From NCBI GenBank assembly GCA_010279815.1, contig QEOQ01000697.1, positions 356,080 to 418,617 on the forward strand: a stretch of 62,538 nucleotides of DNA. The letters run 5' to 3'. Below the pieces are notes generated by a model, which was given only the letters and a program-made list of their open reading frames with translations, was not told the DNA's origin and searched no databases. Source of the stretch: Brachionus plicatilis. Lineage: Eukaryota; Rotifera; Eurotatoria; Ploima; Brachionidae. Position numbers and translations under genes: made by a program. How positions within the stretch are numbered: the first letter of the stretch is position 1; every line of letters begins with the position of its first letter. Positions 11,018 to 22,030 of this stretch are shown here, piece by piece.

Positions 11018-11170
11018 CGGGTAAGGGAAAAATGTAACACCCCCTATACCACAGGTCCTCTCTCTCTCTCTTTTTCTTTATTTATTTATGTGCTATTTTA
11101 GTTTTAGTTTCTAGAGTTGGTTTTAAATAAAGATTTAGAATTAGATATTCTCTTTTAATTTTATTTAATT
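11018..11170 (+). mobile_element. Candidate polypurine tract and start of a 3' LTR (Gypsy-type)
   Basis: GGGTAAGGGAAAAA (11019-11032) directly precedes TGTAACACCCCCTATACC. A G/A-rich tract followed by TGTAACACCC is the usual layout at the 3' LTR boundary of many Gypsy elements. A CT microsatellite (11058-11070) and an AATAAA-like motif follow. No matching 5' LTR or clean CA end was found, so it is truncated or solo. Confidence 0.4.
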
Positions 11171-11184
11171 TTTAAATAAAATTT

Positions 11185-11255
11185 TTAAATCCGGGACTTG
11201 GAATTTTTTTTAGTAGGTTCGACTTTAATTTGGGACTTTTAAAAAACTCTGATTT
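11185..11255. repeat. Terminal-repeat-like segment (AGTCC / AACTCTG family)
   Basis: Contains GGGACTTTTAAAAAACTCTG, and its complement begins CAGAGTTTTTTAAAAGTCCC. Related ends occur at 12,268 (CAGAGTTGTCTAAAAGTC) and, inverted, at 32,968-33,007. Probably TIRs of one dispersed DNA transposon family, of hAT type by their CAGAGTTG start. Confidence 0.45.
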
Positions 11256-11466
11256 CAAGTAATTGCTAAAGGTTAGGAAAAAAATCATTTTTTCTCTTTT
11301 ATTTAAAAAAATATTAAATTTTCTATTTTGATATTTTGATCTTGATGTCAAACATAAACTTGTCATTTTTTTATGGTAACAAAAGTATATAAAAGATCAT
11401 TCAAAAAAAAATTTAAGTACAAAATAATAATTTCACCATATAAAATACTAATCAATAAATTAATAA

Positions 11467-11900
11467 AAAAATGATTTTAAGAAGAAAGAATCATTGCATC
11501 AAATTGAATGATAAATTATATGAAAAACAAACTGATACATTTTTAAAAGTTAAAAGTCATAAATATTTCTTTTTTTTATTAATAATTATCCTAAATATTA
11601 ATTTTTACTCTGTTTTCTTAAAACTATTTTCGCCCAAATAAGTAACCATTTTGAACAAAGCGTTATGAACACTACAAAAAGCTTTAATTTAATAAATATC
11701 CTAGAAATAACTAATTTTGAAATAAGAACATAAAGATTTAAGAAAATCCTAATATAAAATAGATTCCATAAAATAATTCTGCCATATGGATCCGAACCAC
11801 TAGAAATTAATAAAATACATCAAAGAAATCTAAAAACAAAGGAAGGAACTCTTATCAAACAATCACTCGGATTAGCAAAAATATCGAAAAAACTAAATTA
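11467..11900 (+). pseudogene. LINE reverse-transcriptase fragment, decayed
   Basis: Two readable islands. At 11,470-11,570, KLNDKLYEKQTDTFLKVKSHKY resembles the segment before the RT 'KYLG' box. At about 11,780-11,900, ILPYGSEPLEINKIHQRN and EGTLIKQSLGLAK correspond to the YG...E and LIKQ.LG segments of non-LTR RT C-termini. Stops and frameshifts lie between them. It is similar in type to the remnant at 3190-3861. Confidence 0.55.
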
Positions 11901-12267
11901 AGATTTGGATTTCTTTTCATTAAAATGAGCTTAAGCTAAACATTAACTAAATATTTATTTTTTAGTTATTTTTTTCATCATCAAATAGCAAAACAAATGT
12001 TTACACCTTGATCTTCACTATTTTCAAATGGCTGACTTTGTAATCAGAATTGTTCAAAAGTCATAAATTCAGTTTTGTGAAGTTCATTTCAATTAATTGC
12101 AACTCTAACAACTTTTTAGCAGAAAGAGCTAAAATTATTATTTTAAATTATATTTATTTAAATTTTAAATAATCATTTTTTATTTTTTTTTTTACTTTAA
12201 AATTTACTTCTCTTAAAAAGAAGGTTAATTCAATTGATAAATAAAAATTATTAATAATAATAATAAT
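11901..12267. other. No gene seen
   Basis: A/T-rich, with small AATAAT microsatellite-like runs near 12,255. Nothing recognisable. Confidence 0.3.
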
Positions 12268-12320
12268 CAGAGTTGTCTAAAAGTCACAAGTCCCAAGTCA
12301 AGTCCAAGTCCGGACTTTAT
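12268..12320. repeat. hAT-like terminal repeat candidate
   Basis: CAGAGTTGTCTAAAAGTCAC followed by AAGTCC repeats and TCCGGACTTT. The inverse arrangement (AAAGTCCGGACTTGGACTTTGGGACTTTAAACAACTCTG, read in pieces) lies at 32,968-33,007. Three related ends in the window indicate a family, but no paired copy is evident. Confidence 0.5.
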
Positions 12321-12339
12321 GTCTGATTTGTTCTTGCTC

Positions 12340-12560
12340 TAATATGCTTTTTTAAATAACACCAACGACCTTTTAAAGGATTGAGCTCATAATGAAATTT
12401 TTTTTTTGCTCCCTTCCAAAAAATTTTTTTTTGAGGTTTTCGAGGGCGTAGATTACGAATTTTGAGTCAAAAATGTGAAATTTAGATAGCACTAAAGTTT
12501 TGAATTTCGTGAACTTTATTTAAAAAATTTTTGTGTCATAAAAAAAACTGTAGTAAAATT
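12340..12560 (-). repeat. Dispersed repeat family DR1, reverse copy
   Basis: The complement of this segment shares GTGCTATCT...TTTTGACT(T/C)AAAATTCGTAA and the following CCTTT block with 27,940-28,110 and 42,895-43,010. Non-coding dispersed repeat; element type unknown. Confidence 0.6.
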
Positions 12561-13035
12561 GAGTCAAAAATTGAAACAAAATTGTATTTCTAGATAATTT
12601 GATTCAATTTTTTCAAATAAGAAAGATAAAAAAAATTTAAAACAAAATTATTTTTAATATTAATTTTAAACAAATTATGTCAAATTTAAATATTGCTTTT
12701 TTATTTTTTAATTTTTTAAATACAAAATTTTACTTTTAGAAATAATTTGTTTCAGAATATTCATTATTCAAAATTTTGTCAAATATTTGACACAATTATT
12801 TTTTCAGTGTAAACTCACATATTAAATCTCACTTGTTCAAAACTCACGTAAGACAAATAATGTATTGCGCACAACTGTCGAAGTCTGCTAATGATGTGAA
12901 AAATCTCTGCAAATTCCTCGGGATAGAATTTCTTCAGATTAAATCTCTTTATAGACTTTGACATTTAATGCAACTACGTATGTTGCACCATGTCACATCC
13001 AAAGAACCAATTTTGGACTTAATTGAAAAAAAATG

Positions 13036-13386
13036 GGCAATGTGAAATTTTAGTACAAAAATTACAGTACAAAAAGTAAAAGCTTTATAATTTCTTTTCT
13101 AATTGTGCAAAAATGGTTCTGCAAAAAGTACAAATTTGTACAAGTTTGTACAAAAAAATTCCAAGCTCTGCAAAAACTCTGCGATTTATTGCATAGTTTA
13201 ATCAAGAATTTTTTGATGGTGTGCATTTTACAGAAAATTGCAGAGTTTTTGCAGAGCTTGGAATTTTTTTGTACAAATTTGTACAATATTGTACTCTTTG
13301 CAGAACCATTTTTGCACAATTAGAAAAGAAATTATAAAGCTTTTACTTTTTGTACTGTAATTTTTGTACTAAAATTTCACATTGCC
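13036..13386. mobile_element. Foldback MITE family A, copy 1 (351 bp)
   Basis: Near-complete palindrome: GGCAATGTGAAATTTTAGTAC at the left is mirrored by GTACTAAAATTTCACATTGCC at the right, with arms of about 150 bp. Flanked by AAAAAAATG on both sides (9 bp). The reading frames here are only palindrome shadows on the two strands. A second copy is at 43,894-44,257. GGCAA ends with 8-9-bp duplications suggest mobilisation by a MULE or hAT transposase. Confidence 0.9.
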
Positions 13387-14866
13387 AAAAAAATGTACCA
13401 TTTTTTTTATCATTATGTACTTTTTTTGTTGTACTAAATTTCACAATAACTATTAGCTTAACTTTCATATTTTGGACTAAAATTCAAAGAATATTGACTG
13501 TTGTCATTGCTTGTATCAATATTTCAATCGTTAATATTTTTAATTTTATTTTAGATTTAAATTAAAAATTTTAAAAGTCTTCAATATAAAAATAAATATT
13601 TAATCTAATGTTCAGCTCTTTTTAAACAATACAAAACATGCAAAAAAATTAAACTATTTACTCCTGTATTTTCTTTCTTTTAATTAAAATAAAATGATTT
13701 TCTTCTGGTAACTTTTACACAGATTCTGTACGAATAAAAACGGTTAAGTTCATATCAATGCATACTTTAATTAAAAATCATTGTATCTTCAAGTCGTACT
13801 AAAGTTTGTTTAATTACATATGATGTTACAATGATTTTACAATGCAAAATTTATTTTTAAACTGAAAGTCAACTAATCTAGATTACAGACTTTTTACAGA
13901 AATTTATCTTATTCAGATAAAAATTATTTTAATCAGACTCCGTGGTTTTTGGCCAAAAAATTGAATTATTTATATAGATTCTATAGATTAATTCAATAAG
14001 CTTCATCATTAGAAACTCTTAAAGTCTGTAATTGATAACCATAAAAAGATAAATTTTATGTTTTTTTTAATGTAAATTTTAACAAAAATTCTAAATAAAA
14101 TTTTGCAGCAAAAAGTTTTTTTGAATTTTAAATAGCTATGAAAAATAATTTCCTTTTTTAGTAGAAGTTATATGCTTTAATCGTCTATTCCTGCTACTAC
14201 AATCCCAATTGAGACCATTTTTAGCATTGCTCTCTTTATTCAAAATTGGAACCTAGTGGGAAATTTTTACAAACAACAACAGTGCTATTTAATAATTTAT
14301 TTAGATTTTTTTTTTTAACTTAACTATTTTTTCTTAATTTTTTTTAAATGGAAAAAAATAAAAATAGACTAAAATTTTGCGTGCATTTAGAATTTTTTGT
14401 GTGTGTTGTGCCAAATAAAATTAATCTTAAAAATTGTAATAGTTTTATGTGGAAACTTTTTTTGAGGTTTGAAAATATTCAGTCCATGCGGCGAAATGGA
14501 CTTTTTTGACAAAATTAGTGACTTAAAAAGAAAAAAAGCTTGTTTAACTTGCTATTCATTTCAAAAATTTTACATTTCATATCAGATTATTCTCAAAGAA
14601 ATTAATTAGCGCCAGCAGTAAGAATTAGAGATTAATGGCAACCATTACCATCTATTTAACAGTTTTGAAAAAGAAAAACTGTCAGATTGTATGAAAGATG
14701 AAAATTTAATAAAATTTTTAACTGACTCGTATCTTGTTATTTTTTTATTTGAAATAAAAATTTTACTAAAATTATTTTTTTGTTCTTATATATGTAGTGA
14801 AGATGTTTTTATTCTGATGGAGCATTAGCTCGGTACAGGTTTTCAAAAAAAATAAAAAATAAAATG
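13387..14866. other. Intergenic, no gene seen
   Basis: A/T-rich. Frames here (such as 13350-13565) have no recognisable content and begin in the MITE. Nothing else supported. Confidence 0.35.
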
Positions 14867-14953
14867 ATAGGATCAATCTTGGATTATTCTTTCCCTTGTT
14901 TAAAATCAATCTGATAAGCTAACATCAAAAAAATACAAGTTATTCAAAATTCA

Positions 14954-15819
14954 GGGATGAGGCATAATAAAACATTAAAAAAAGATAATAAAAAAAAATA
15001 AAACACAAGTCAAAAATTATTTTTATAATTTGAATAAGAGAGAAATACAAAATGATTTTTTTTTTTTAATTTTAGGAAATAAAACATAAATTTGCAAGTC
15101 AAAGTAATCTTAAAAGCTAATAGAACATTAAATAAATAAATCCTTTTAAAAATAATTTAATATTCTTAGGATGCCAAGGCGAAAAATTGACCGGATTATC
15201 TAACCAAACTTAATTCAGTGGTTGATTTGGAAATTTTTTTTAAACAGTATCCTAAACCATCATCAGGACATGCAAATTATAACAATTGTACTATCTGCTC
15301 AGATAACAGCGGTTGTCATAAAATGGTGGTGTTTATCCAATGTGTAAATGTCAAAAGAATTGTATAACTCGCTATTTAGTTACCAAATGTCAAAAATTAG
15401 ATCAAATAGTCGTCATAGGCCTGAACATGCATCCAATATTGAATTATACTGAAATTCAGACTCAAGCTAAAAAAAATAAGATTTTGGATTCTGCTGTTTG
15501 CATTCATCTAGTAGATTGTTGCTTTTTAGACTCAATTGGTTTTCCTGGTATTACTTTTAAAAATTTAAAAATAAAAATAGTTCCCAAAAAAGAAAAGTAG
15601 GACCATGAAAAAGACTAATTACAGGTATGATTTTTATTCTCAGACTTCAAATTAAATTTATGTTTTTTTCTCTGTTTGAAATTTTTTTTATCAATTAAAT
15701 CAAAAATAGTTATGTTTTATTCTCAGTTTAATTACAATTGACTTATCTCTTTTTCCAAGTTTGATAAGTAAAAATTTTTAAAATTTTTAAAATTTTTAAA
15801 TGTTTTATTTTACCTCATA
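14954..15819 (+). mobile_element. MULE-like element nested in LINE copy A, 9-bp duplication
   Basis: Flanked by CAAAATTCA at 14,945-14,953 and again at 15,820-15,828. Copy B of the LINE has the site only once. Imperfect TIRs: GGGATGAGGCATAATAAAAC at the left, and GTATGAGGTAAAATAAAAC as the complement of the right end. Both ends reiterate an AAAACATAA/TTATGTTTT motif (about 14,968, 15,000, 15,080, 15,125 and 15,660, 15,712, 15,800). Architecture and duplication length are MULE-like. Confidence 0.75.
15200..15600 (+). pseudogene. Cysteine-rich transposase fragment, unrecognised
   Basis: One frame (about 15,215-15,345) reads HANYNNCTICSDNSGCHKM. After a frameshift, 15,340-15,600 reads MCKCQKNCITRYLVTKCQK and then a hydrophobic stretch ending in TAG. 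Clustered CxxC, GCH and CxCxxxC motifs suggest a zinc-binding part of a transposase, perhaps the Cys-rich tail also seen at 34,849-34,890 (CNCVGKCQKNC). No catalytic motif is visible. It is the only ORF inside the element at 14,954-15,819. Confidence 0.4.
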
Positions 15820-15950
15820 CAAAATTCATCAGGTCGATTTATTTTGAAGCTAATATGATACCCCCTCCAATATTATACACCAAGAGACCTTCAATAAACT
15901 AAAATTATCAACAGTTTTAAATCGACTCTTTGAGTTGGGTGAGAGGTATG

Positions 15951-16709
15951 GGGTCTACCTTGTTTTGTGATCAAAAGATCACCTATTTGGTGGTCTGGTC
16001 CTGGTCACAGGGTTGGTGAACATTAAAGATCACTGATCACATTCTTGACGTTTTTGTGACCTTAAATTTTTAAGAATAAAAAAGAAAAATTTTAATGTGA
16101 CCATTTATTAAAATATGTGACCATGGTCACGTTAATGTGGCCAAAGTTAAAGTTTTGTGACCAAAAATATAGAATACAAAGTTTCAAATAAAAAAAAATA
16201 AAATAAAGTTTAAAAAAAAGGAAATTTTAATGTTGTTTTGCGATATGAAGCTTAACCCAACGTTCATTTTTCATCATTTTTCTACATAGTGGACAAGTGG
16301 ACTTAACTTTTTGATAAGCTAAGAAAGCCAAGATTTCTTAGCTTATCAAAAAGTTTGAATTCATCAGTTTGTTCTAAACTCATTTTTGATCAAAAGTGAA
16401 AAATACAATTCAAATTTATATAAAAATTTTGAATAGCACATACTATTTTTATAAAAACGTAAGCAATAAGCACAGAGTTTAAAAAAGTTTGATGTGTATG
16501 CATGCTTTAAAAAAAAATTTCAAATTTAAGAGATTTTTATTAAAAATTATTTTGGTGATCATGTAAAATTTTTGGTGATCATTAATTTGTATATTTAAGG
16601 TCACAAAAACGTCAAGAATGTGATCAGTGATCTTTAATGTTCACCAACCCTGTGACCAGGACCAGACCACCAAATAGGTGATCTTTTGATCACAAAACAA
16701 GGTAGACCC
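15951..16709. mobile_element. Foldback MITE nested in LINE copy A (759 bp)
   Basis: Begins GGGTCTACCTTGTTTTGTG and ends CACAAAACAAGGTAGACCC, with inverted arms of about 125 bp that include GTGACCAGGACCAGACCACC. Flanked by GAGGTATG (15,943-15,950) and AAGGTATG (16,710-16,717). The empty site in LINE copy B (18,361-18,370) has one copy. An 8-bp duplication suits the hAT superfamily. No ORF. A hairpin lies near its centre. Confidence 0.9.
16305..16355. repeat. Perfect 22-bp hairpin inside the foldback MITE
   Basis: AACTTTTTGATAAGCTAAG.. pairs with its exact complement across a 7-nt loop (GCCAAGA, 16,327-16,333). It is separate from the terminal arms, so the element has an outer and an inner palindrome. 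Confidence 0.85.
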
Positions 16710-16974
16710 AAGGTATGTTAGGGTAGGATTGAATCATTCTGTTCCACTGGTCATCAGACTGGTGGATGAATATAGAGAAGGTTTCGAATCAAGATATACC
16801 GAATATCCAACTCCATTGTCTAATTGCTACCAAAAAATTTCTTCTTTTTTTCCTTAACTATCAATAAAACATGTCTTTCCTCTCTATCTCAATTATTACT
16901 TTAATGAACTTATTAATTACTGATTAATATGCATAAATTAATTTTAGTGAATCAGATTAAAATAAAAAAATTTA

Positions 16975-18556
16975 TATTTTAAAATATTGAACTTCCTTTT
17001 GAGCTCTTCCATGATATCTCAAGGAGCTGTAGGATATTTAAAATAGGAGATGATCTCAACGTGAAGACTAAAAGTTTAGGTAAGGTGCATTTAAGGCAAA
17101 ACTACGTCACTACTCTGGAATTCTAAATTTTTTTACATATTCGTGTTCCCCATGTATGATAACCCATGTTTAGTGGTTTTTTTATGTTTCTACCTATTTC
17201 AGGTAAAAAGTTATTTTACTTTGAAAAAAGGCGTTTTTTGATGCATAGCAACATTAAAAACTCTTTTTTCAAAAGCAACAAATGTATCCCACAAAAATAT
17301 CGAATAGTGCAATAACTGAATCGGATCAGCATGAACCAACTATACCTACGATTATAGAAGACATAGCTGGAAACTTGAATGAAATGGACTAAATAACTAT
17401 TTTCTTAATTTAATGTTTAAAAATAAATTTTTTCTCAAAAACAGCTGCTAGTAAAAAGCAAATATCTTGGCAAGGAGGGATCATATAAAAAAAAGCTCTT
17501 CATTAGTTTGTGCGTATTGAGTAGATCTATCTACTGATATGCAATATTAGATATATTCACCTGCCAACGAAGCTCGGCTCTCTTTTTTGTGAAAAAAAAG
17601 GTATAAAAGTAAAAAAAAAAACAGGTAAATTAATAATATTTTTTATTTTTAAATCAAGAATAATAAAATTTAAAGCATTTAAAATCAGAACATGAAAAAA
17701 AAATATACAAATCGGAGTATTTTTGGGAGAAAAAAGGGTTTTTAATGTTGCTATGCATCAAAAAACGCCTTTTTTCAAAGTTAAATAACTTTTTACCTGA
17801 AATAGGTAGAAACATAAAAAAAACACTAAACATGGGTTATCATACATGGGGAACACGAATATGTAAAAAAATTTAGAATTCCAGAGTAGTGACGTAGTTT
17901 TGCCTTAAATGCACCTTAGTTTTAGAGAAAATGAGAATGGTCTTATCTCAGAAAAAATTCTAAACAAGCTCAGCATCTCTGTAATTAATTATAAGACTCC
18001 AAAATATAATAAATTTAAAGCGGAATTTTATTAAGTCCTTGATATTTTTTTAATCCCGTCTTCACTCTCAGATAGAGTTGTATTAATTTAATAAAATATC
18101 TCTCAAATAGAAATGGGATGCCAAAAACATTAGGTGATCTTTACAAATCTTTGACAGGATCAATCTTGGATTATTATTTTCCTTGTTTTTATTCATTCTC
18201 AGAAACTAACATTAAAAAAAATACAAGTCATTCAATATTCAGCAGTTCGATCTATTTTGAAGCTCAAATATGATACCCCCTCCAATATTATAATACACCA
18301 AGAGACCTTCAATAAACTAAAATTACCAACAGTTATAAATCGACTCTTTGAGTTGGGTGAGAGGTATGTTAGGGTAGGATTGAGTCATTCTGTTCCACTG
18401 GTCGTCAGACTGGTGGAAGAATAAAGAGAAGGTTTCGAATCAAGATATATCGAATATCCAACTCCATCGTGTAATTGCTACCTAACAATTTATTTTTTTT
18501 TCCTGAACTATCAGAAAATTAAACATGCCTTATCTCTAGTTATTTCAACATATCGT
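16975..18556 (+). pseudogene. LINE ORF2 C-terminus and 3' end, copy B, split by a long-TIR element
   Basis: Left part (16,975-17,080) reads LFHDISRSCRIFKIGDDL. After the insertion at 17,083-17,916, the frame resumes at about 17,930 with LISEKILNKLSIS and NYKTPKYNKFKAEFY, and continues to the C-terminal block shared with copy A (FNKLKLPTVINRLFELGERY, ending PTPSCNCY). Several stops and frame changes make it inactive. It gives the empty-site reference for both insertions in copy A. Confidence 0.65.
17083..17916. mobile_element. Long-TIR element family L, copy 1 (834 bp), TA-flanked
   Basis: Starts AGGTGCATTTAAGGCAAAAC and ends with its complement, with TA on both sides (17,081-17,082 and 17,917-17,918). 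The right arm is full length (about 17,429-17,916); the left arm is cut to about 190 bp. A residual frame before the right arm (HEPTIPTIIEDIAGNLNEMD, about 17,330-17,390) matches the larger copy at 35,627-37,284. It is an internal-deletion derivative, and TA targeting suggests the Tc1/mariner-like group. Confidence 0.85.
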
Positions 18557-19673
18557 TTTTAATTTTCTATTAACTTATTTATTACTTTATAAAATAATAA
18601 AAAAAAAATATTTATTTATATCATTTAAAAATAAATAAATATAAAAACAAAAATTATTACCCTTTAAGTCATTTCGTAGCTCTTATTTAGTAATTTTAGA
18701 GGCCAAAAATAATTAATAGATGAGTCCAAAGTATTAATTATGTATCCGATAATTAATTAATTATTTAGTCCAAAATAATTATGAGCCAATTTAAATTATT
18801 TCCTTATGAAAAATAGATATTTTTCGCTTTTTATTTTACCAATTAAAAATGGTCAAAAAAAAGAACTGTCATGGCATCTTCAATATTTATAAGTAGAGAG
18901 GAATTAAAATAAAATTATGTGAATGTTGTCCCTATCGGTTGTAGTGAGTGAAGTCTCTTTCAAGAAATCATACGATTTTTAAAAGATAAATTACAGTGAA
19001 TACAATTATGGAAAAGTTGAAATGTTTGCCCCACAGGAGTCTGTTACTAATGATTTTCTTTTTAGAATTTTCATTAATGGAATTTTTGAGAAGCCCTTAA
19101 TTTTTTTTATAATATGAAATTTCCACTCGAAATAAATCGGAAATTCTACTCTAATATAAATCCAATTGTTTCAAAAATTTCTTGCAAAACCTTAATAATT
19201 TTTCTAAGCACAAAATTAAACGGAAATCTTTGCTTTAGTTCTGGAATAAAATTAATAAGATTAAGAAATAACGATAGAATAAATTTAATCCAAAATTTTT
19301 CGAATTAATGCTGGAAATTAAAATCCTTTTTCGATATTCGTATTTATGGGTTTTAATTGAAAGTAACCAGGCATTCTCGTGTCCAATCCATTTACTAATC
19401 TAGAGAAAAAAATTAAAAAAAATAAAAATTTTTAATTCAGCAAATTTAAATTATGAAAAAAAATATTTCTTCAGTCCCAATTTGACAACTTTATGTCTTT
19501 TCAATCTGAATCAATTTGTCTCATTCAATAAGTATTTAAAGCATAATTTAAAAATAACTATTATGATTTTAATCTCTAGCGATATTTTCTAGTGAGCAAT
19601 TAATATTACTTGAATTTTAATTAAAAAAAAATTACATATATTTTATCTTTAAATTTTCTATAAAAACTGTCAG
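18557..19673. other. Intergenic, no recognisable gene
   Basis: Contains one 64-codon frame (19,114-19,308) without recognisable features, and AATTAATTA-rich stretches near 18,720. Nothing more can be supported. Confidence 0.35.
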
Positions 19674-19795
19674 CTTGAAGTTCATGATCTTGATCACATG
19701 ATCTAAGCTTAATTAATTAAAATCTCACATTAAGATTATGAAATAAGCTTATTTTGTTTCTTTTTTTAATTATAAACATTAAATAATAATAAAAA

Positions 19796-19905
19796 TAATA
19801 AGAATAAGCTACAGCAAGCAAGCTTGCGGAGATTACCTACTAGGAGGACATCTATGGTAGCAGAAATTGCGCAGAAAAGATGGAAAATAACAGACAAATA
19901 CATTA
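19796..19905 (-). mobile_element. 5'-truncated CR1/L2-like LINE tail (3' UTR only)
   Basis: The complement carries CTACCATAGATG..., CATCTCCGCAA.CT.GCTTGCTGTA and an AT(T)n tail. The same order is found in the plus-strand LINE 3' end at 56,008-56,097. A tail-only insertion is typical of aborted reverse transcription. Confidence 0.7.
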
Positions 19906-20129
19906 TTTTTTTTTGTTTAGTTCAGTAAGAGTCATTGTTTAATTTAATCTAAGAAAGTATTGTGTGGAATTAAGTAAGTATTATGTACAAGAATTTTACA
20001 AAGGAAAAATATGCAAGAATACAAAAATAGAATTACATAATAAATAGATTACAGTTTAAATACCATTACAAATCAAATAAAATTACAATTAAAATAGAAT
20101 TACAATAATTAATATTTAATATTTAAAAT

Positions 20130-20790
20130 GGGTCTCCCTTTTCAACACAAAAAAATAACCATTCAACACAATTTCAAAACGCTCGGCACAAAATGATTTC
20201 TTCTCAACACAAAAATTAAAATTTGAAAAAAATACTTTTAGCACAAAAATTAAAAATAAAATAAATGCATTCAACACAAAAATTAATGGTTTGTTGGGAA
20301 AATTTTAAAAAAATTTATTCATGAACTGTTATAAAGTTGAGCTAAACAGCAAGAAATGTTCTTGTAAGTTTTTCACTAAATTAAGATATTGTGCACATTT
20401 ATTGGCATTAAAAGAACTGTTTAAAAAAAGGACCAATTTGTCAATAAATCTAAAAGAGGTAGAGCAAAAAATGTGTAAAAATGATTTTCTAGAGACTGAT
20501 TTTTTTAATTCTTCTTCTTTAAGCTTCGAAATTTACTTTACTTTATTTACCTAAGTTCCACTAATAAATATCATTAAATTAAATTTAAAACAAAAAAAAA
20601 ATTAATTTTATTATAAATATTTTTGTGTTGAAAAAAAAATTTCCTTTATTTAATACTTTCAAAAACAATTTTTTTGTGCTAAATTTTTTTTTTTTAAATA
20701 CAATTTTTTGTGCTGAGAAAAAATCGAATTGTGTTAAATGTTTTTTTCATTGTGCTAATCAGAAATTGATTGTGCTAAAATAATATTCCC
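20130..20790 (+). mobile_element. Deletion-derivative MULE with CAACACAA arrays, 9-bp duplication
   Basis: Flanked by ATTTAAAAT at 20,121-20,129 and 20,791-20,799 (perfect 9 bp). Begins GGG, ends CCC. The left end holds six CAACACAA/GCACAAA motifs (20,138-20,282). The right end holds six inverted motifs, TGTGTTGA or TTGTGCTAA (20,620-20,780). The interior carries a SWIM-domain fragment. Inserted in repeat DR2 copy A. Confidence 0.9.
20321..20554 (+). pseudogene. MULE transposase SWIM zinc-finger fragment (77 aa)
   Basis: Starts MNCYKVELNSKKCSCKFF and continues KLRYCAHLLALKELF. CSC...CAH is the C-x-C-x(n)-C-x-H signature of the SWIM zinc finger, which in MULE transposases follows the DDE core and takes part in DNA or protein binding. 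A full transposase of this type has several hundred more residues upstream; here none remain between the left array and the ATG. It may be expressed as a short protein, but it cannot catalyse transposition. The tail is acidic/hydrophobic and has no AT-hook, unlike the tails at 4.5 and 8 kb. Confidence 0.7.
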
Positions 20791-21167
20791 ATTTAAAATT
20801 TAAAAAAAATTTTTCCAATTAATCTTTAATTTATTTTCTAAAATTTCTAAAATTTGGTTTAAAGACAAAATTTAAATCGACCGTAAATTATTCAAATTAT
20901 GGCTCAAAAAAAAACGCTTTAAATGATATTTTAATATTTATTAAAATATATTTAAGAGAAAAAAAGTCAAATTTTCTAAAATTTAAAATATTGATTAATA
21001 TTTAATTTTAACTTAAGAACTCCTAGTTAAAGATCAAACAAATTATTCTTGATAAAGTTTAGTCTTTTTTTTGTTAAAAAATTGAAAACTTTGAAATTTA
21101 CATTTGATCATGAACTTCAGTTTGCCTAAAAAGCTTATTCTTCCAACAATTACTTTAAGTAAAAATC

Positions 21168-22030
21168 ACATAATATTAATGTATACTATATAAAAAGATG
21201 AACTTACTAGATAAAATGTATTAAATGTACTATATAAAAATATTATTTACTAGATAAAAAATTTGATACCTAGATAATAAATTTAACATCTAAATAAAAT
21301 TATTAACTTCATAGAGAAAAAAATTAAAATGCTAGATAATTTTTTTAATTAACTAGATATAATTGAATAGTTACTCAATATTTTATTTGATTAATTTCTT
21401 AATTTATTATACTCGATCAAATATAGGTTATGAATCCATTTCAAATTCTCTTAGCTTTACTGTACTTTTCTAATTTATTAATAAAACAATTGATAAATGA
21501 TGTATCCTGACACAGACTCTTCGAATACTACTAGTTCGGAGGACACCGAACCTAGTAGTGAAGAAACATACAAAGTGGCTCTATGAAAATCTCCTTCTGA
21601 ATGCAATAAAGCAGCATTAGTTCAACAGACTGTCAAGAATAGTTGGAGAAAAAACAGAGATTATCAATTAATGGTTGAAGGCTTTCAATTAATGGAAGCA
21701 ACCCAATACATTACTCAACTAGATTCACTAAAATGTACAAGAGCAGATACGCGAAAAACTCAAGAGGGCGAAAAAAGATTCTACACCTGATCATGTTCAT
21801 GAGTCGCGCAATAAAAGAAGAAAAATTTAAATAATAATAACATATAGTTTATTTTTTATTTTCTTGTCTATCAAATAATTTTTTTATCTAGTAAAAAATA
21901 TTTTTTTATAGTGTTTTGTCTTTTTATCCTTTATTTAATAAAATTATCTAGTTGATTTCATCCTTTTTATCTTTTAATATAATATCTAGTAAGCTTCATC
22001 TTTTTATCTATAATAATTAATCCTATGCCA
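21168..22030 (+). mobile_element. MULE derivative with CTAGATAA arrays
   Basis: The direct repeat GTAAAAATCA lies at 21,159-21,168 and 22,031-22,040. Inner ends are inverted: left ATAAAAAGATGAACTTACTAG, right CTAGTAAGCTTCATCTTTTTAT. The left end has about eight CTAGATAA variants (21,210-21,360). The right end has TTATCTAG variants (21,890-22,010). The interior holds an N-terminal transposase fragment. Confidence 0.8.
21500..21830 (+). pseudogene. MULE transposase N-terminal fragment
   Basis: An acidic Ser/Asp/Glu-rich start (MYPDTDSSNTTSSEDTEPSS) is followed, after a frame change near 21,585, by KNSWRKNRDYQLMVEGFQLM, then EGEKRFY. A DHVHESRNKRRK stretch follows before TAA at about 21,830. 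An acidic leader plus the W...EG.K.FY...H.H pattern is the FLYWCH-like zinc-binding domain of MULE transposases. The DDE core is missing. It complements the C-terminal fragment in the neighbouring element, but the terminal motifs differ, so they belong to different families. Confidence 0.5.

Larger units (their letters stand above)
14867..16895 (+). pseudogene. LINE ORF2 C-terminus and 3' end, copy A, with two nested insertions
   Basis: When the insertions at 14,954-15,819 and 15,951-16,709 are skipped, the sequence parallels copy B at 18,157-18,556. The frame reads GSILDYSFPC, IKKIQVIQNS, YDTPSNI-type, LFELGERYVRVGLSHSVPL and RYIEYPTPLCNCY. The 'GSILDY...IQN...SVPL' layout is the C-terminal domain of RTE/Jockey-like non-LTR retrotransposons. 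Homology between the copies extends past the stop into a shared 3' UTR (AAACATG...). Both copies are 5'-truncated relics. Confidence 0.75.
19674..21120. repeat. Dispersed element DR2, copy A, interrupted
   Basis: The outer ends GAAGTTCATGATC (about 19,677) and TGATCATGAACTTCAG (21,104-21,120) are inverted. Matching sequence is present uninterrupted at 30,049-30,727 (ACTCCTAGTTAAAGATCAAA; GTTTCTTTTTTTAATTATAAACATTAAAT). Here it is split by a LINE 3' UTR fragment and the MULE at 20,130-20,790. Non-coding; superfamily unknown. Confidence 0.7.

Noticed and set aside
13062..13323. Overlapping Cys/Phe/Lys-rich frames on both strands
   Set aside because: Both arise from the palindromic arms of the 351-bp MITE; the same happens at 43,920-44,208 in the second copy.
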